Part shown: piece after piece, positions 25,601 to 38,599 of the stretch
How positions within the stretch are numbered: position 1 is the stretch's first letter
How the letters are laid out: every line of letters starts with the position of its first letter
The notes under the pieces: generated by a model
Told to the model about the DNA's origin: nothing
The model's database searches: none
The model's input: the letters and a program-made list of their open reading frames with translations, nothing else
Translations under genes and position numbers: made by a program
NCBI RefSeq assembly: GCF_019097595.1
Contig: NC_080723.1
Span: 14,948,511 to 15,012,510, forward strand
DNA from: Hemibagrus wyckioides
Lineage: Eukaryota; Chordata; Actinopteri; Siluriformes; Bagridae
Length of the DNA stretch: 64,000 bases
Reading direction: 5' to 3'

Positions 25601-28049
25601 TGATGAGAGTGGTTTATTCCAGGGTCACCTTAACCTTATCCACAGGGCAAAAGAGCTCTCTGAATAGCATGAGGAAGATGAAAATGATGCAAATCCTATG
25701 CTATGGCAATTTTCCAGTCACCAGACTGTGCCCTCGCTGTTGAGTACTGTTGGAGCTGGTGGCTTGTGGCCTACACAGTAAAGCCCAACAGTTTAATAAG
25801 ATACTTTTTACTTTCACGTAATGTTCTTTTCTGTTTCATTTGTCACCTGAGACTATATGTGTTTGCGTTTAACAAACTGTTCAGCTAAATATAACCTACA
25901 GTACACACACTGATGCACAAACCACTGAGTTGCGTTGCTTCAGTGTTCTGTAACCACAGGGTTCAGAGGTGGCAAGCCTCATTAAATAAAGCAAGCTCAA
26001 GTAATAACGGCTACGCTATGTTAGCAGTGCATTGCTAAGCGGCCTGTCACTTCATGTTTACTGTGTGAAATTGTCAACCAGGGGCGAAATCTATTGGTCG
26101 GGAAGGTTATGTATTCTGTGCATGACAGAGTCCTTTATGGCTCTAAACATCCTTCTCACACTAATAACAATAATCCCACTTCCATGTGATTAATTAGCAG
26201 TTGTCATAGGGACAAGCAGAATCAGTACACTGACCTGTAACATTGTTATCGATCACAGTGGTGGAAGAGGGGCTTAATCTGTTCATTAGCAGTAACACAG
26301 ATCATTAGGAGTGAGGTGAGGACTTCGACTGAGACTTACGGATGTGGCCGTCACAAACAGAAGACACTTGAACGAAGCAAGGTGTGAGTCATTCGGTGGA
26401 CCGATTGAGCCGATCAGATATCATTAACAAGCCGAAGCAAAGAATAGTGCTATGCTGATGATGTTAATGCCACCCACAATTATTTGACGGCGTGTCCTCG
26501 TTGTCAAAATTTAGGTCGCTCGGGTGTTTTAAAGGTAACCCAATGGGAAAATCAAACCATGAGTTTAATCATATTTCATACAACAGCTGTTAATTCCTGA
26601 AGAAACTGGATATGTGACAATATGGGAGCCGAGTTCAGAAAATTGACTTGACAGCTTCAACACCCATCTCTGGGCACGAATAACTTTCCCAGTGTAAACG
26701 TTGATGTAACTTTTGGAGTTGAATTGCTAACTCTGTATACAGCCTCATATTATAATAATAGCCGCAGTAACAAATTCGTTTCACAAAACACACGCCTTCT
26801 CCATTGCAGGCTGCAACTAATTACAGAAATCAAATAAAATAAACCAATAAACCTCAAACGTTCAAATGGCCGCTTGCTTTTACGTGACTTTATTATAGGC
26901 TGCGGTTGGTTTTTATTGAGCCTGGTGCCTTTAACTACAATGCTTCATGCATACACAAACCATGTAATTTCTATGCCATCTACACACTTCAGAGCATTCA
27001 GCAAGCCGCTTTCTCAGCCAGACCTACACGATGTTGCGATAAAACTTTTTGTGTACATTCTATTTTCAGTGTGTTCTTCATACTTGGTGAAGTGAGATGA
27101 TTATAAAAATCATACATCATCATTTCCTTCAAAACTAGCTTTGGGAAAACAAGACCTGCAATTTGAGATAAGCACAACATAAACAGTTGAGTGCATCCAG
27201 AATGTGTTGTTTAACAAGGTATGTTTTATTATTTTAAAAGGGAATGTGGGTTTATCAGCATTTTTTAATATCTGTGTCTTATTTTCCTCCTAATATACCT
27301 TAATTTAAACTCAAATTGCTGAGAAACGCTCTAGATTTACCAGTTCAGTAGAGTGTGTAGACATTAGCTTGTTGCTTGTAGAGCTGTTTGTAGAGTTGCG
27401 TTAATTAGTGAAATAATTGCAGCCAATGATTTCAACAAAACACAATGTCTTTAGATGAAATCAACAGACTGTTTATTTTAGGATAGCATGAAATTTGGAT
27501 TATTATTCGATTTCTTATGTTGTAATTCTCACATCAACAGCTTCTTCTTTTATACATAAATGACACCAGCAAGTAAATCCAGCACAAACTCTTCTAACAG
27601 AATTAGCAATGGTGCATTTGCATATCTCTAAACATCCTTTAAAATGATGCTCTGTGGGATAAGTGACACATTTGCATATTCCTAAACATCTTTAAAAAAA
27701 AATAAAACCAAATCAAATAAAGTGCATGCATCTTGCATGCTGCTTAAAGAGCTCACCCAGCTGGGTTTTCGGCTGTTTTTTGTCAGCGAGGTTCCCAAGG
27801 TGCTTCACTCTTACCGATTACATGAGCTGTGACGTACTTTCTGCAGATGTGAACTCAGCCTTGAATATCTTTGCATATTTAACTGTGCATATTCCAGTGT
27901 GACACATATTCTAATGAGTCTTGACGTGCACACAGTGAACCCAAAATACACTTACATGCACCTAGAGTATTTAAAAATGCATTCATTCTACAAAATTAGA
28001 TAGAAATAAATAGATGAAGGGCAGGTTGTATTAGTGAATTGCAGATCAC

Positions 28050-28290
28050 AAGCATTGGCACAGTGGCACAGTCACTGAGCTCCAGGGTCTTCAACTTCAC
28101 GCTGAACTGTCTGTCCATGTTCTTTCAGTGTCCATGCGGGTTTCCTCTGGTTCCTCCAATTTCCTGCCACCTCCCAAAGCATGCCTAGGTGTGAAAATTT
28201 GTGTGAATGTGTGTGTGCATGGTGTCCTGCATTGGACTGGTGTCCCATTACAGGGTGTGTCCTCACCTCAGATGCAGTGTTCCAGGGACA
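28050..28290 (-). repeat. interspersed repeat X
   Basis: The stretch GGGTTTCCTCTGGTTCCTCC, CACCTCCCAAAGCATGC and TGCATGGTGTCCTGCATTGG is the reverse complement of a repeat very common in fish genomes. Other copies in this window are at 12060-12175 (same strand) and at 55060-55330, 56590-56810 and 58350-58560 (opposite strand). Non-coding. Confidence 0.7.
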
Positions 28291-28882
28291 GACAAAGGGT
28301 TACTTTATTTAATGAATAAATAAAAATATATCCTGAATGAGCACAGATGTAGTGAAGGGTACTTAAAGCCATACCTTAACAGCATTATTTTTCTAGGTTT
28401 CCACACAAAATTTCAGATTTGCTGAATAATAATATGGGCACATTGCACATGAACAGGAAATGACAGGCAAGCAACAGATTTGTCTTGACTAATGAAAAAT
28501 GTGGGCAAATAAAAGCCATGACTTATCATCCTAGCACAGTAGCTCCTGTCCTATTCAGTAGGATTTTATTTTTAACTCTGCAGGGGACTGGCAGCACAGA
28601 GAGAATGTCATTGCAAATGAGCTATATTTTTTATTTTTTTTGTTACAAGGTATTCCTCATTAGTTCTTTTAATGAAGGGAAATTCCAGTGAATGTTGGTC
28701 CTGAAAAGATTGTTACAGTGGCTCCATAGTTCCCAGGCCTGAAATGAACTGTAGAGATTAGGACATACTCGACATACTGAGGCTGATATGATTGAGTTAG
28801 CAGATTAATGACTGTTAACACATTTCTTGTGGAGTATTTTGGATTTTTATTGAACAGAGTATAACAGCACCACCAATGCTTG

Positions 28883-28886
<4 letters not shown>

Positions 28887-28941
<55 letters not shown>
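28887..28941. repeat. compound (TA)n(GA)n microsatellite
   Basis: A TA run to about 28915 passes directly into a GA run. Confidence 0.96.
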
Positions 28942-30515
28942 TTTTATGAAGGAGAGAGGCCTGGGCTTATTTCTTTCTATCCCAGACTGTAGATTCATGC
29001 AGCCTGTCAGTGACAGTCGTTTCAGGTGATTATGTGGATTGTTTTGGTCTCTATTTGCATTGATGACAGGGGGAATTAATTATTTCATTGACCAGTTTTA
29101 TATATAGTTTATCGCAAATGTCAATCACTTCCTCTATAGTTTATTTTATTAATAGTTCGTTCTTATTATGCCATTTTTGTGACCTCATGATAAAATGATT
29201 TGCTCAGGCAGATTTTTTTCACCGTCGAGCCCTCCAATCTAATACCACATCCATCACCGTGTGTAGTTATTCTAGAGAGCCTCTAATTGGTCATCATTAT
29301 TCAGAAACATAGATAAATTACTTTACACGTTACACCAACTTTCACACAACCTGTTATCATTTTAATTGGGGATGGAACAGTTGGACTCTGTAAGTTTGGC
29401 AGGGAGAGAAGAGGAAATGGCCCAAAATAAACCTGACTTTTTTTTTTCTTTTTTCTTTTTTTAAAGCCAATAAACCTCCATCTACTTCATCACATCAGCA
29501 TGCAAGTATTCTGTTTGATCTAGCAGGCGCCAACTGATGGAAACCTGAGGAGGTATTAGTGATGACAAAGAAAATTGAATGGAGACAAGCATATTAATAT
29601 TTAGCTGAGGAGGTAGCACAGATGAGTGTGCCATCTGGCAACGTGAGTGCCTGGAGGTCTCAAAAGTGGGTAGAGGAAAAGAGAGGGAGCTATAAAGAAA
29701 GAGGGATGCGTGCTAGCTCCGTATGCCACCGTTGATGATACTTCTTGGTGCAGGTTGATATTAAGTAAAGAAGTGTATGTTTATCTGTTTTCTTTAATGG
29801 CTCTTAGTGTAAAATTATCAGATGCCAGAGTTAGATATAGATATAGTAAATTATGCCAGAGACAGATATATTCAGAAACATGGCAGCTCTTTTAATCAAA
29901 ATCAGTCATTGTGAAGGCTGGGTGCAGTTTAAAGAAGATGTAAAAGGGAAAGTGTGATACGATGTTCTCTACAGGCAAGCATGAATCCGATCAGCCGGCC
30001 TTGCTGAGAACATCTGTTCCACGTTGAATATTTCGTGCATTTCCTAATATCCTATCAGCATGGGAGGCTTGTATCAATGGGCTAGAGGGACTAAACAATA
30101 TGTAAAATGTACCACTAGCTAGAATCTGACTTGCTGCCTAGTTAGTTTAAGCTAATAAATTCACTGCTAGTCCAGGCATTAGCAAAGAAAACACGTTACC
30201 TTAGTTAAATATGGCTAGTTAAAGTTAGCGAATTAGTCAAACTTACTTCAGCATGCTTTCTTGAGTTAGATAAAGATAATGGCGAAGGTGTCAAAAGAGA
30301 CACTTTATTTTTAATTATAGTCAAGACTTATTTCTGTATTTGAAACATTTTTCTAAGGTAGGGCTAGGGTTGCTCATCCTCCATGTTTGATGTTGCAATA
30401 TTGTGGTTTATCCGTCTTCAAACACACACCAATTGCTGCATTGTCTGGTATGATAAATAGGCATAAATCTCAATTCCATCCCTGTAAATGTAATGTGAAT
30501 AATATAATGGCATTA

Positions 30516-30588
30516 CTCCTCTTCTTCTTCTATATTTTCTTCTTCTTCCACTTCTTCTTCTTCTTCTTATTATTATTATTATTAATAA
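30516..30588. repeat. compound (CTT)n(ATT)n microsatellite
   Basis: Interrupted CTT units followed by ATT units. The arginine-rich open frame on the minus strand here is an artefact of this repeat. Confidence 0.93.
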
Positions 30589-31289
30589 ATGACTAAGTAA
30601 GACCAACTCAGTGTGGCTGAGAATTAATAAATAAAATCTCCACTGGAAACAAAATAAGACATTTATGCAAACAGTTATTTTCTTGAGCAAATTTGTCACA
30701 CTTACAAGGTTTGACACTTTCAGTCTCCCTTGTGATCCTGCGCCTGTCTGTACTGGGATCAAGAGAGAGGAACATGTTAGTGTGAAAGCAGGGAAGGAAA
30801 GAGGAAAATAAAAATAAAACAGAGACATCACCAGGCAGAGAACGGGGAATGTGCAGATAGATGTTGGAATTTTGAGTAATCCCCTGCCTTAGTATAAAGA
30901 CTCATTCTAGATCAATTGGATGCTGCAGCCAATAACTGGGCAATGTGTGTTTTGTTTTGTTTTTTTTTTCTTTTCACAGAAAGCAGAGTGTATGTGTGTG
31001 GGAGTGTGAAATTGCACTGGCCAAGCAGGGAACTCAGGTGCTAAGCAGAGATTGGCTGCACTATCAATCTACAGTCACCCCAAAATTAACTTGTTACTAT
31101 TATGGAGATATGAAACTGGCTTCCAGTCAAAAGAAAATATATAAGGAATCCATATATGTGTGAATAATGGAAAAGGGGGTCTTGGTGGATTTTACATTTA
31201 TTATTTAATTATGATATCATATAATTAGAAATGCATCACATGTATAACAAAAATAAGACTTAAGACTGATTGAGTGGTACTTATATGAA

Positions 31290-31990
31290 AAAGCCTGCAG
31301 TAGTCCTCTCTGACATCAACAGCTAACTACTGGCATGCCTTTCAAAAACCCTTCTTTTTTTTCGTCCACATTTGCTCCATCCATTCTCTCTAATGGTGTC
31401 CCTCAAGAATCGCTGTTGGTCTTCAGTACTCCTCTGTGCCACCTTTAGCCATTGGTGTTCTTGGTGTAATGTCATATCTTCACATGGCTACCTTTATGAA
31501 TATCTTTTTCTTCCTGCATAGCAAAATCTCAATGTCAAGGTGTTCTCCCTTTTCACACATCTATATTATGCAGATTTCTTCTGTGCAACAGCAGAAGTAC
31601 CCAACCATTTCTCTTTGAGAGGGTACTCAAATGCTTATTCAGTCCTTCAGCATCTTAAAACTTCTCTACTACAACTTCCCCCTGGCTGCTAATCCTGAAT
31701 CATCCATTGGGTCCTTGCAGCTAATTCAGAATGCAGCAGCCTGACTTGGCTTTAATCGAGTTCATTGCACCCATGTCACTCCAATGCTGCATTTCTGGTT
31801 CCTTTCCTGGAGCTCCTGAATTCCCATTGGAATTAAATCCTCATGCTTGACTACATAGGCAAAAATCGTCTTATCTAATTGCTATTGTCAAATCCTGCAC
31901 CACACACCATACCCTTTTCATGGACAAGTATAGCTCACCTGGACCTGACAGCTTTTAAGACACAAGGAAGACAAGCATCAAGTCTGCTAT
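31290..31990 (+). mobile_element. L2-like LINE reverse-transcriptase and 3'-domain remnant
   Basis: Near 31398 the plus strand reads SNGVPQESLLVFST, a decayed form of the RT motif GVPQGSVLGP. Further on, nucleotides at 31640-31800 resemble the segment that encodes LLAGLP..LQLIQNAAARL..THVTP in L2-type LINEs. The YADD block and the flanking parts are deleted or scrambled, with many stops. Confidence 0.65.
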
Positions 31991-32399
31991 TGAAGTGGTG
32001 AAATGTATTTCCCCTGGTTCTCCAAATAGCTGAGTCCATCATTGTTTTCACATAAGTACATGAACCTACTTGTGCTGACACTGCATCTTGTTTCTAGTAG
32101 TTGGTATCTATAGTCAAGCCTGGCACTCAAGCCAAGCAAAAACAAAACACACTTGTGGATATTTGTAAGCCAGTGATCTAGCACCTTTTCCATGATGGTA
32201 CATCTGTTTTTTAACTTCTGCAAGTTATTCTATTCTTCCTGGCTTCGTGTGTAGTTTGCTTCAAGTCTGGACACTCTAAGTAAGTAATTAAACTTTATGG
32301 AACATAGTTCAGTCTGTTTTTACAGTCTGTATGTGCTTGGTGACCCCATCAGTGCAAATCTTAACATCATTTTATTCTACAGGTTCCCTCACCATGTTT

Positions 32400-32525
32400 A
32401 ATACCAATGATGCCACAGCCATCCATGGCCAAAAGTCCTAGACAGCAAAATTGCCCGTCCTTTCTGGATGGGAAGGATAGTATTACTCTCTCCCCTGTAA
32501 GGGTTTCAAGTTCATTAAGAATTAA
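32400..32525 (+). repeat. decayed SINE-like repeat related to copy at 60010
   Basis: GATGCCACAGCCATCCATGG..CAAAAGTCC..GCAAAATTGCCCGT parallels GATGCCACAGCCATCTGTCAGG..GCAAAATTGGCCGTG at 60050-60100. The tRNA-like head is not recognisable here. Confidence 0.5.
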
Positions 32526-35500
32526 GCATCTTCCCTCAAAAAAGCAATAACGTCAGCAAATCAGTCATACTTAGTGTGCTTTTTTAGAAGAGGCAGCATG
32601 TCAAAAATGACTGATGACCATTCGTCTGACTGCTCTTACGCAATGGCCATAAGGCTGCCTGGAAGCCTCGGACATGACTTGTGTCTGAACATTTTGTAGC
32701 TCAAATTCTTTCCCACATGAGAATCTAGTTGGTATTGTGTGTGCTGAAAATGAATATGTATCACAATGTTCTAGTTAATTCCTTCTAAACACTCAAAGAC
32801 ACCAAGTGCCTCCTGACTAACCACCTTGCACCTCAGTTCCTTATTTTTTTTTATAATCCTTAAAAAAGCATCCCTGCCCAGTGTTTTGTCTTTTCTTGAA
32901 GGCATTTGTGCTGTTGGGCAACGTGAGAAAATCAGCGATGTACACAGTGATCTGGGAGAGGCGAAGCTGATTACTGTGATACACACGGAATGTTTTATTT
33001 TAACAGATATGCCTTAACTTCTGGTGCTAAGCCAAGAGATTAAAGGAGCAAAGCTTCAGCAAAGCACTATAGGATCCATCTCTGTGGGTATAAATAAAAA
33101 TGCAAATGCGGATGTCTGTAGGTTCCTCAGTAAAGACATCCTCAAAGAAGGGCAGAACGGAGAAGGGAAGTGAATGGCACCCTCGTTTTCATAACCATGA
33201 TCACATATAAAACTGCAGTTATATACGAAATTTATAAATGTCACCTTGCTGACATTTTCATAACAAACTATGCCGATTTTTGTTCTTTTTGTCACTAATG
33301 AAAAAAAAAACCTCATACACATCCACAGAAGGTTGTTGCAGCCTCACTTACAGTGACACAGACAGACAAGCACTATATATAGTATAGTCTTTAAATGGCT
33401 TAAGGTTGAATTATTTTCATAATTTTCATAATAGTGTTAAATGTCCATTATAATGTCTGTGTATAATTTTATTTCAGAATTAAAATCAGTCACGTTTGGC
33501 CTACTTCAGAAGCCTTCTGGGTGAACGTGCCTCATGAACCAGGCTGAACAGGTGCCATAAGTGTATAATGCTTCAACAGGAATACTGTGAAGAATTTCAG
33601 ACATAGGGTCCTACAAGCCAAATAAAGCTTCTAATGAATAAATCTGAAATCTAAATTAAAATCATCTTGTGGACCAAAATTTAATTGAAAGATTTAACAA
33701 AAGAGTCTCTGTTATTGTACTAGGGGGTAAAATAGAATAATAAATGTGTATTATATTAGCCAGCTGAACATTTGACCATGTCTCTTTCTAAAAGAGCTAA
33801 TAATACTTGTGCAATCACAATTTATTTATTTTAATATTTTTAAAAAAAAAATGTATTATGCATTTATTCTCATCATTTTAATATTTTGTGTATGACATAT
33901 ATTATCAAATCTAGGGGGGGGTTAAATACTTATATACTTACAAATATGTTATTATTTTAATGAAATACAGGTGATATACTTCATGTTCAGTCTTTTGTGC
34001 ATTCAGTATATACCTTTCATATAATTTAAGAAGAGGAGTTGACAAAATTTTGTCTTTGACCCATCTACTGTTATGACATCTGCCTATAATTTCTCTGATT
34101 CATTTCTTGTTTGGTCAATTTGTCATTCATTTCAAATCTTTCGAAGCATTACAGCAACAAGCCCACTAAAATATAATGCGGATGTTGTCTATTCTATATC
34201 TATTCTCAGAGCGGAAACAGCTTAGTAGATCATGGCACAGCTTTAGCAGATGACTGGACCTGAAGACTATCATACTAGTCTTTATCATACTATACCGTGT
34301 CTCTTTCTAATGAATTCCAGAATGTGGCCCAGATTTTCAGATTTCCCAAAGGGACAGTGATACCATAATTATAGTTCTATGTACCCCTCCATCAGCACTG
34401 TGCAGTGTGAGGTGGCATCGAATGAGTGTATGCGAGCTCTGTGATCCTGGGGCAACTGGTACCATCGACATGCTATGCAAATCAGGGCATGGTGCTTATT
34501 TTTGGAAAGCGATGTGATTTCGCTGCTGTTCAGGGACCCTAGATCTTCCGGCATGAGGGTGGCTCCCAGTTCTGGAGGATTTCAAAAATGGCACATTTTT
34601 TGTAGATTTTCTCTGTGTGAGAGTGTTTGTCAATAGCAGCACTGAGGTGTGTGTGTGTGTGTGATGGCTTCTCTTCTGTTGCTACAAATTTAAATAATGA
34701 ATATGTTAAATGGAAAGCATCACCCACCTGCGATGTCACTTTTTTCTCTTGTTTCTTTCTGGCCTCAATGGTAGCTATTTATGATAAAGCCAGGATTACA
34801 ATAGCCTCCATGCAGGATGCTTCTAATCTCATTGGTCCAACATTCTGCTTTTTATTCTAGGCGTCATTGTGTGAATCAGAGATAAGGGCACCCTAGCGCA
34901 GCTTAAAGACTATATGTGAGAATAGAGTAAGGAGGTACTGTGGAGTCAGCACTTAGCCGTCGAGCCTGTTTTCTGTCTGCCATCATAATCCATCTTCTGT
35001 CCATCCGAGCAGTACGATGTCTGAGAGAAAGCCTGCATCTAGGTGCTTCCTCTATCAATCAGATTACGGATAGCATGCTACAAATGAAAAGCAGAGAGAG
35101 TCGGTTTCCAGCGCAGGCCACAATGCAGACAGATTGCCATGTGGTTCAAACACTCTCTTCATGTTCTGTTGACTCATGCGGTCTTAAGAGGAGCACAGCT
35201 GCAGTGCATCAAAGAGAAATTCATACATCCAGATGAGAGGTAGGGTGAGAGAAAATGAGACACAGGAAGCAAGAACACAAGCAATCCAAAAGGCTCATCA
35301 CCACTTATATTGTGCCTTTAGCTTGAGAAGTATAAGAGGGTTTCTGAGATTATAGCAGATGAGCTATTCTTCTGTACTAGCTTAGGCATGCTAGACAAAC
35401 TGAAAATGGGCCATTTATTCCAAAAAAAAAAAAGCATTTATAGAACCTGCTTTAGAAAGGGGAAAATGGAGGACAGTATTTAATGGAGACATATTGCCTG

Positions 35501-36428
35501 TCAGGAATTCTTGCAAAAGCAGGGGAAAAATCATTATTTCGAATCAGTCCTTCATTGATTGTGTCATTTTAGCGATACACAACCTAAGAAACAGTCAGTG
35601 AGAAGCATTTGTGCCAGACTCCACTGAGCTTGAAGAGAGAGCGGGGAGTGGAAGTACTGTATATATATTTACTCATTCACATTTGAACAAAAAAATCAAG
35701 CAAGGGAATGCAGTTAGCAGATGTGTATTCAGTTAGTTGCTACCACAAAATCAAGATAGCAGCGAGCCTGTGATTACTTTAAGGGAGCCGAAATACTATT
35801 GCTTTTTGCTATCAACACTACCCTTCAGAAACTTATTAGTCCTTTTCAGCTCCTTTCCAAGAAGCTATCTGATCAGAATCTTAAATGGATATGCCACAGG
35901 CGAGCGAGCTCTGCTGCGGTAATCCTATGAAAACAGGACAGTGAAAGAAAGACCTTGAGGATGTTTATACTGAATCTTTCCTTTGTATTGTATTTACACA
36001 TGCAGCTACTTATTACCTCATTTATAAAGTGCTCAGAGGAAGGTCTTTCTAAACTCAGAAGTTCTATATTCCACTTATATATTTGATAAACATGTTTTTT
36101 AAACTATATAATTGGATTTTGCAATTCAATTTTAAAACTATTGTAGGTGTTGTCCTGATTATGCTAGTAGTCCTCTGAAGTATAATGTTTCTTCTGCCTT
36201 CAGCGTCCTCTAAATATGGCATATAAATATGAGGATAAATATTTTCATGTCTGTAATTTGGCTGGTGGGGAAAAATGGTGTTGCAATTTTTCTTACTTCT
36301 GTAAATCAGAACAGCATTTTCTTTTTGGCATACATACAAGTAATCAAGGGTTTGTTTTTAATATTCTAAATATGCTTTCATCTCCAGAGTTTTTCTCTGA
36401 ATACTGAAACTGTCTGAAGGAACTGCTG

Positions 36429-36491
<63 letters not shown>

Positions 36492-36609
36492 CATTACTGT
36501 GGCTGTCATGCCCAAAGTTGTATAATATGACTCTGATTATTAACTTATGATTGCTAATGACATTCACCTCACAATCACAGTGCTCCCTTTAAATAACTCA
36601 GACTCTCAG
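32526..36609. other. unique non-coding sequence
   Basis: No repeat family is recognised except the (TA)n near 36434. The segment 34370-34560 is non-repetitive and contains an ATGCAAAT octamer (34475-34482). No coding exon is seen. Confidence 0.5.
36434..36488. repeat. (TA)n microsatellite
   Basis: Perfect TA run. Confidence 0.97.
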
Positions 36610-37095
36610 TCAGTACATTTACATGCAACCAAATGATCCATTAGTCCATAATATATTAGTATACATTAGTATATAATACATTAGTAATCAAATTGACAGC
36701 TCAATTGGATTGAACTGCCTCCATTTAAACACCTCAATCAATCCGAAAGAAATTCTGACTGGATTCAAAGAAGAGGTGGAGATCTGATATAATCCGGTAA
36801 ATAGGAAAAAAACTGCCATGCAAATGCTGGAATCTGACTATTTTCTCAATCTGATTCAAAAACACCTTGCACACATGCACAGTTCAGTGGTGTGAATGCA
36901 ACAACAGATGCTCTACAGTTTTGTCCAGGTTATATGTAATGTGCATGTAAGTGAACATTTGAATCAGAATGCAATGTTTAGGGTACATATAAACAGAATC
37001 TGTAATCAGATTGAATAAAATCAGAATCTGTAATCAGATTGTAATCAGATCGTTCAGATTGACCAAAATAGGTGCATGTAAACATACCTACTGTT
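36610..37095. repeat. candidate MITE with inverted GTTTACATGCA-type ends
   Basis: The left edge CATTTACATGCAACC and the right edge GGTGCATGTAAACATACC are inverted. Inside, tandem copies of AGAATCTGTAATCAGATTG (36979-37045) and related CTGATT/AATCAG words occur on both sides. No coding frame is seen. Confidence 0.45.
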
Positions 37096-38003
37096 ACTCG
37101 CTCCAGCATTGTGTCTGAGTCCAAGACACTAGTATCTGTCTTGATTAATGTTTGACCATAGTCTGCTTCCTATTTATTGATTTAGCCTTGTCTACTTTAT
37201 GCCTGTTTGCTGATCACTTGACCTTTAAGCTGCCTCATATTTCTGAGCATTAGCCAGTCTTATGGTTTGTCTGCCACCAGGATTTAATAAAACTAGTAAA
37301 CCTGCAATTGCACTCGTCTGTCCACATCGAGTGGCACAGCAGCTGGGGTAAGTTCAGTCATTATCCGAAGGGGTTTCAGTGAAATACAGGAGAGTCTAAA
37401 GACATCTTTTCAAGTGTTTGGTCACCCCAACTACAAAGATCCTTCAGTAGTCCAGTCTTGAAGGTTTTCACACAGACTTCTATCAGCTTTCTGGAATTCC
37501 GCTCTTGGGTGCATTTTGAGTGTCTCTCCAAAAGCAAAACGGCAGAACTTCCCAAGAGAGAAGATGAAAATGATATGTTCCTAGTCACATACTGTAAACC
37601 AAAGGGAATGTGAAACCTTTTAGCTTTTCATTCTCCAGTCCACAGGCACAGCTAATAGTTGAGGACCAGTATGTTAGATAAATTGCCCTAGACTGTCTTC
37701 ATCTTCTTAGATTTCAGGAACAATGACAATGGCAGTGATTCAGATACATTAGCGGTGATAAAGAAAAAGAAAAAAAAAAGATGGAAGTGGTGTGATCAGC
37801 CAGTGAGATTTCAAACCACAGACACAATGTACAGGTCACACGATGGGGTCACAAACACACCAATCAATAAAGAGTCATTAAGATGGAAGAATCAATGGCA
37901 GCAAACATTGAAGCTGGGTGTTAATGCTGATGTCTTTTCTTTTTTAGCAGTCTGTGAAAAGAAACTGATCAGAAGATTGTGAAAAGAGAGGAGATTGCTT
38001 GAT

Positions 38004-38107
38004 TGACTAACCTCACACTATCCGAGGACAGAAAACATGTAGATTGCATCGCGTTTCCATCAGTGGTGTAAGCATGTGTGGGTTTTGGGAGAAGGCAGGG
38101 TTTTTTT

Positions 38108-38158
<51 letters not shown>

Positions 38159-38392
38159 TTTTCAGCTCAAAAAAATGATGAACCACTCTAATGAATCACA
38201 ACAAGGACAGGAGAAACCCCAGGACAACTTCTCTCCTAAGGTCTTCACAGTATTCTGATTTAAAGGTCAGACTAATAGAACTGCTACTACATGTGAGTGT
38301 GCTGAGAAGTGGCTTTGCTGGAAAAATCAACTGCATGCATTAATTTGAAAAAGTGTTGGCACGGATTCTCATAGATCTGATTCACATTTTGG

Positions 38393-38410
<18 letters not shown>
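38004..38410. repeat. unnamed repeat Y, copy 1
   Basis: TGACTAACCTCACAC, GTAGATTGCATCG, GTGTAAGCATGTGTGG, AACTGCATGCATTAAT and AGTGTTGGCACGGATTC occur here in the same order and orientation as in copy 2 at 39898-40258. A (TTTA)n tract at 38110-38161 interrupts this copy. No family is recognised. Confidence 0.6.
38101..38161. repeat. (TTTA)n microsatellite
   Basis: About 13 units preceded by a T run; inside repeat Y copy 1. Confidence 0.97.
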
Positions 38411-38435
<25 letters not shown>

Positions 38436-38448
38436 GGTGGGTGGGTGG
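38395..38448. repeat. compound (GT)n(GGGT)n microsatellite
   Basis: GT dinucleotides followed by five or more GGTG units; at the end of repeat Y copy 1. Confidence 0.95.
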
Positions 38449-38599
38449 CCAGAGTATATGTGAACAGTACTGCTATATAGTTGTCTGTGTTTCTCACCAA
38501 TTACTAGCTCCAGCATCCCAACCAGTCTGGCTTCAAACCAGCACTGGACACTGTTGGTGTGGTAGCTACTGAGAAGCTTCATGCTACTTGATCAGGCAA

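Larger units (their letters stand above)
21124..28049. other. gene-poor unique sequence
   Basis: Contains the tail-B fragment near 21850, the (TA)n at 22565, a tandem AATATTATATCAA triplet (22910-22947) and little else. The block at 25960-26400 is non-repetitive, with several TAAT/ATTA words, but no exon is seen. Confidence 0.5.
28291..31289. other. gene-poor sequence with microsatellites
   Basis: Two compound microsatellites and no recognised exon or transposon. The frame at 30418-30831 on the minus strand is driven by the CTT/ATT repeat. Confidence 0.5.

Noticed and set aside
30418..30831. 137-residue frame on the minus strand with an Arg-rich segment
   Set aside because: The Arg run is the CTT repeat in reverse; no known domain or splice context.
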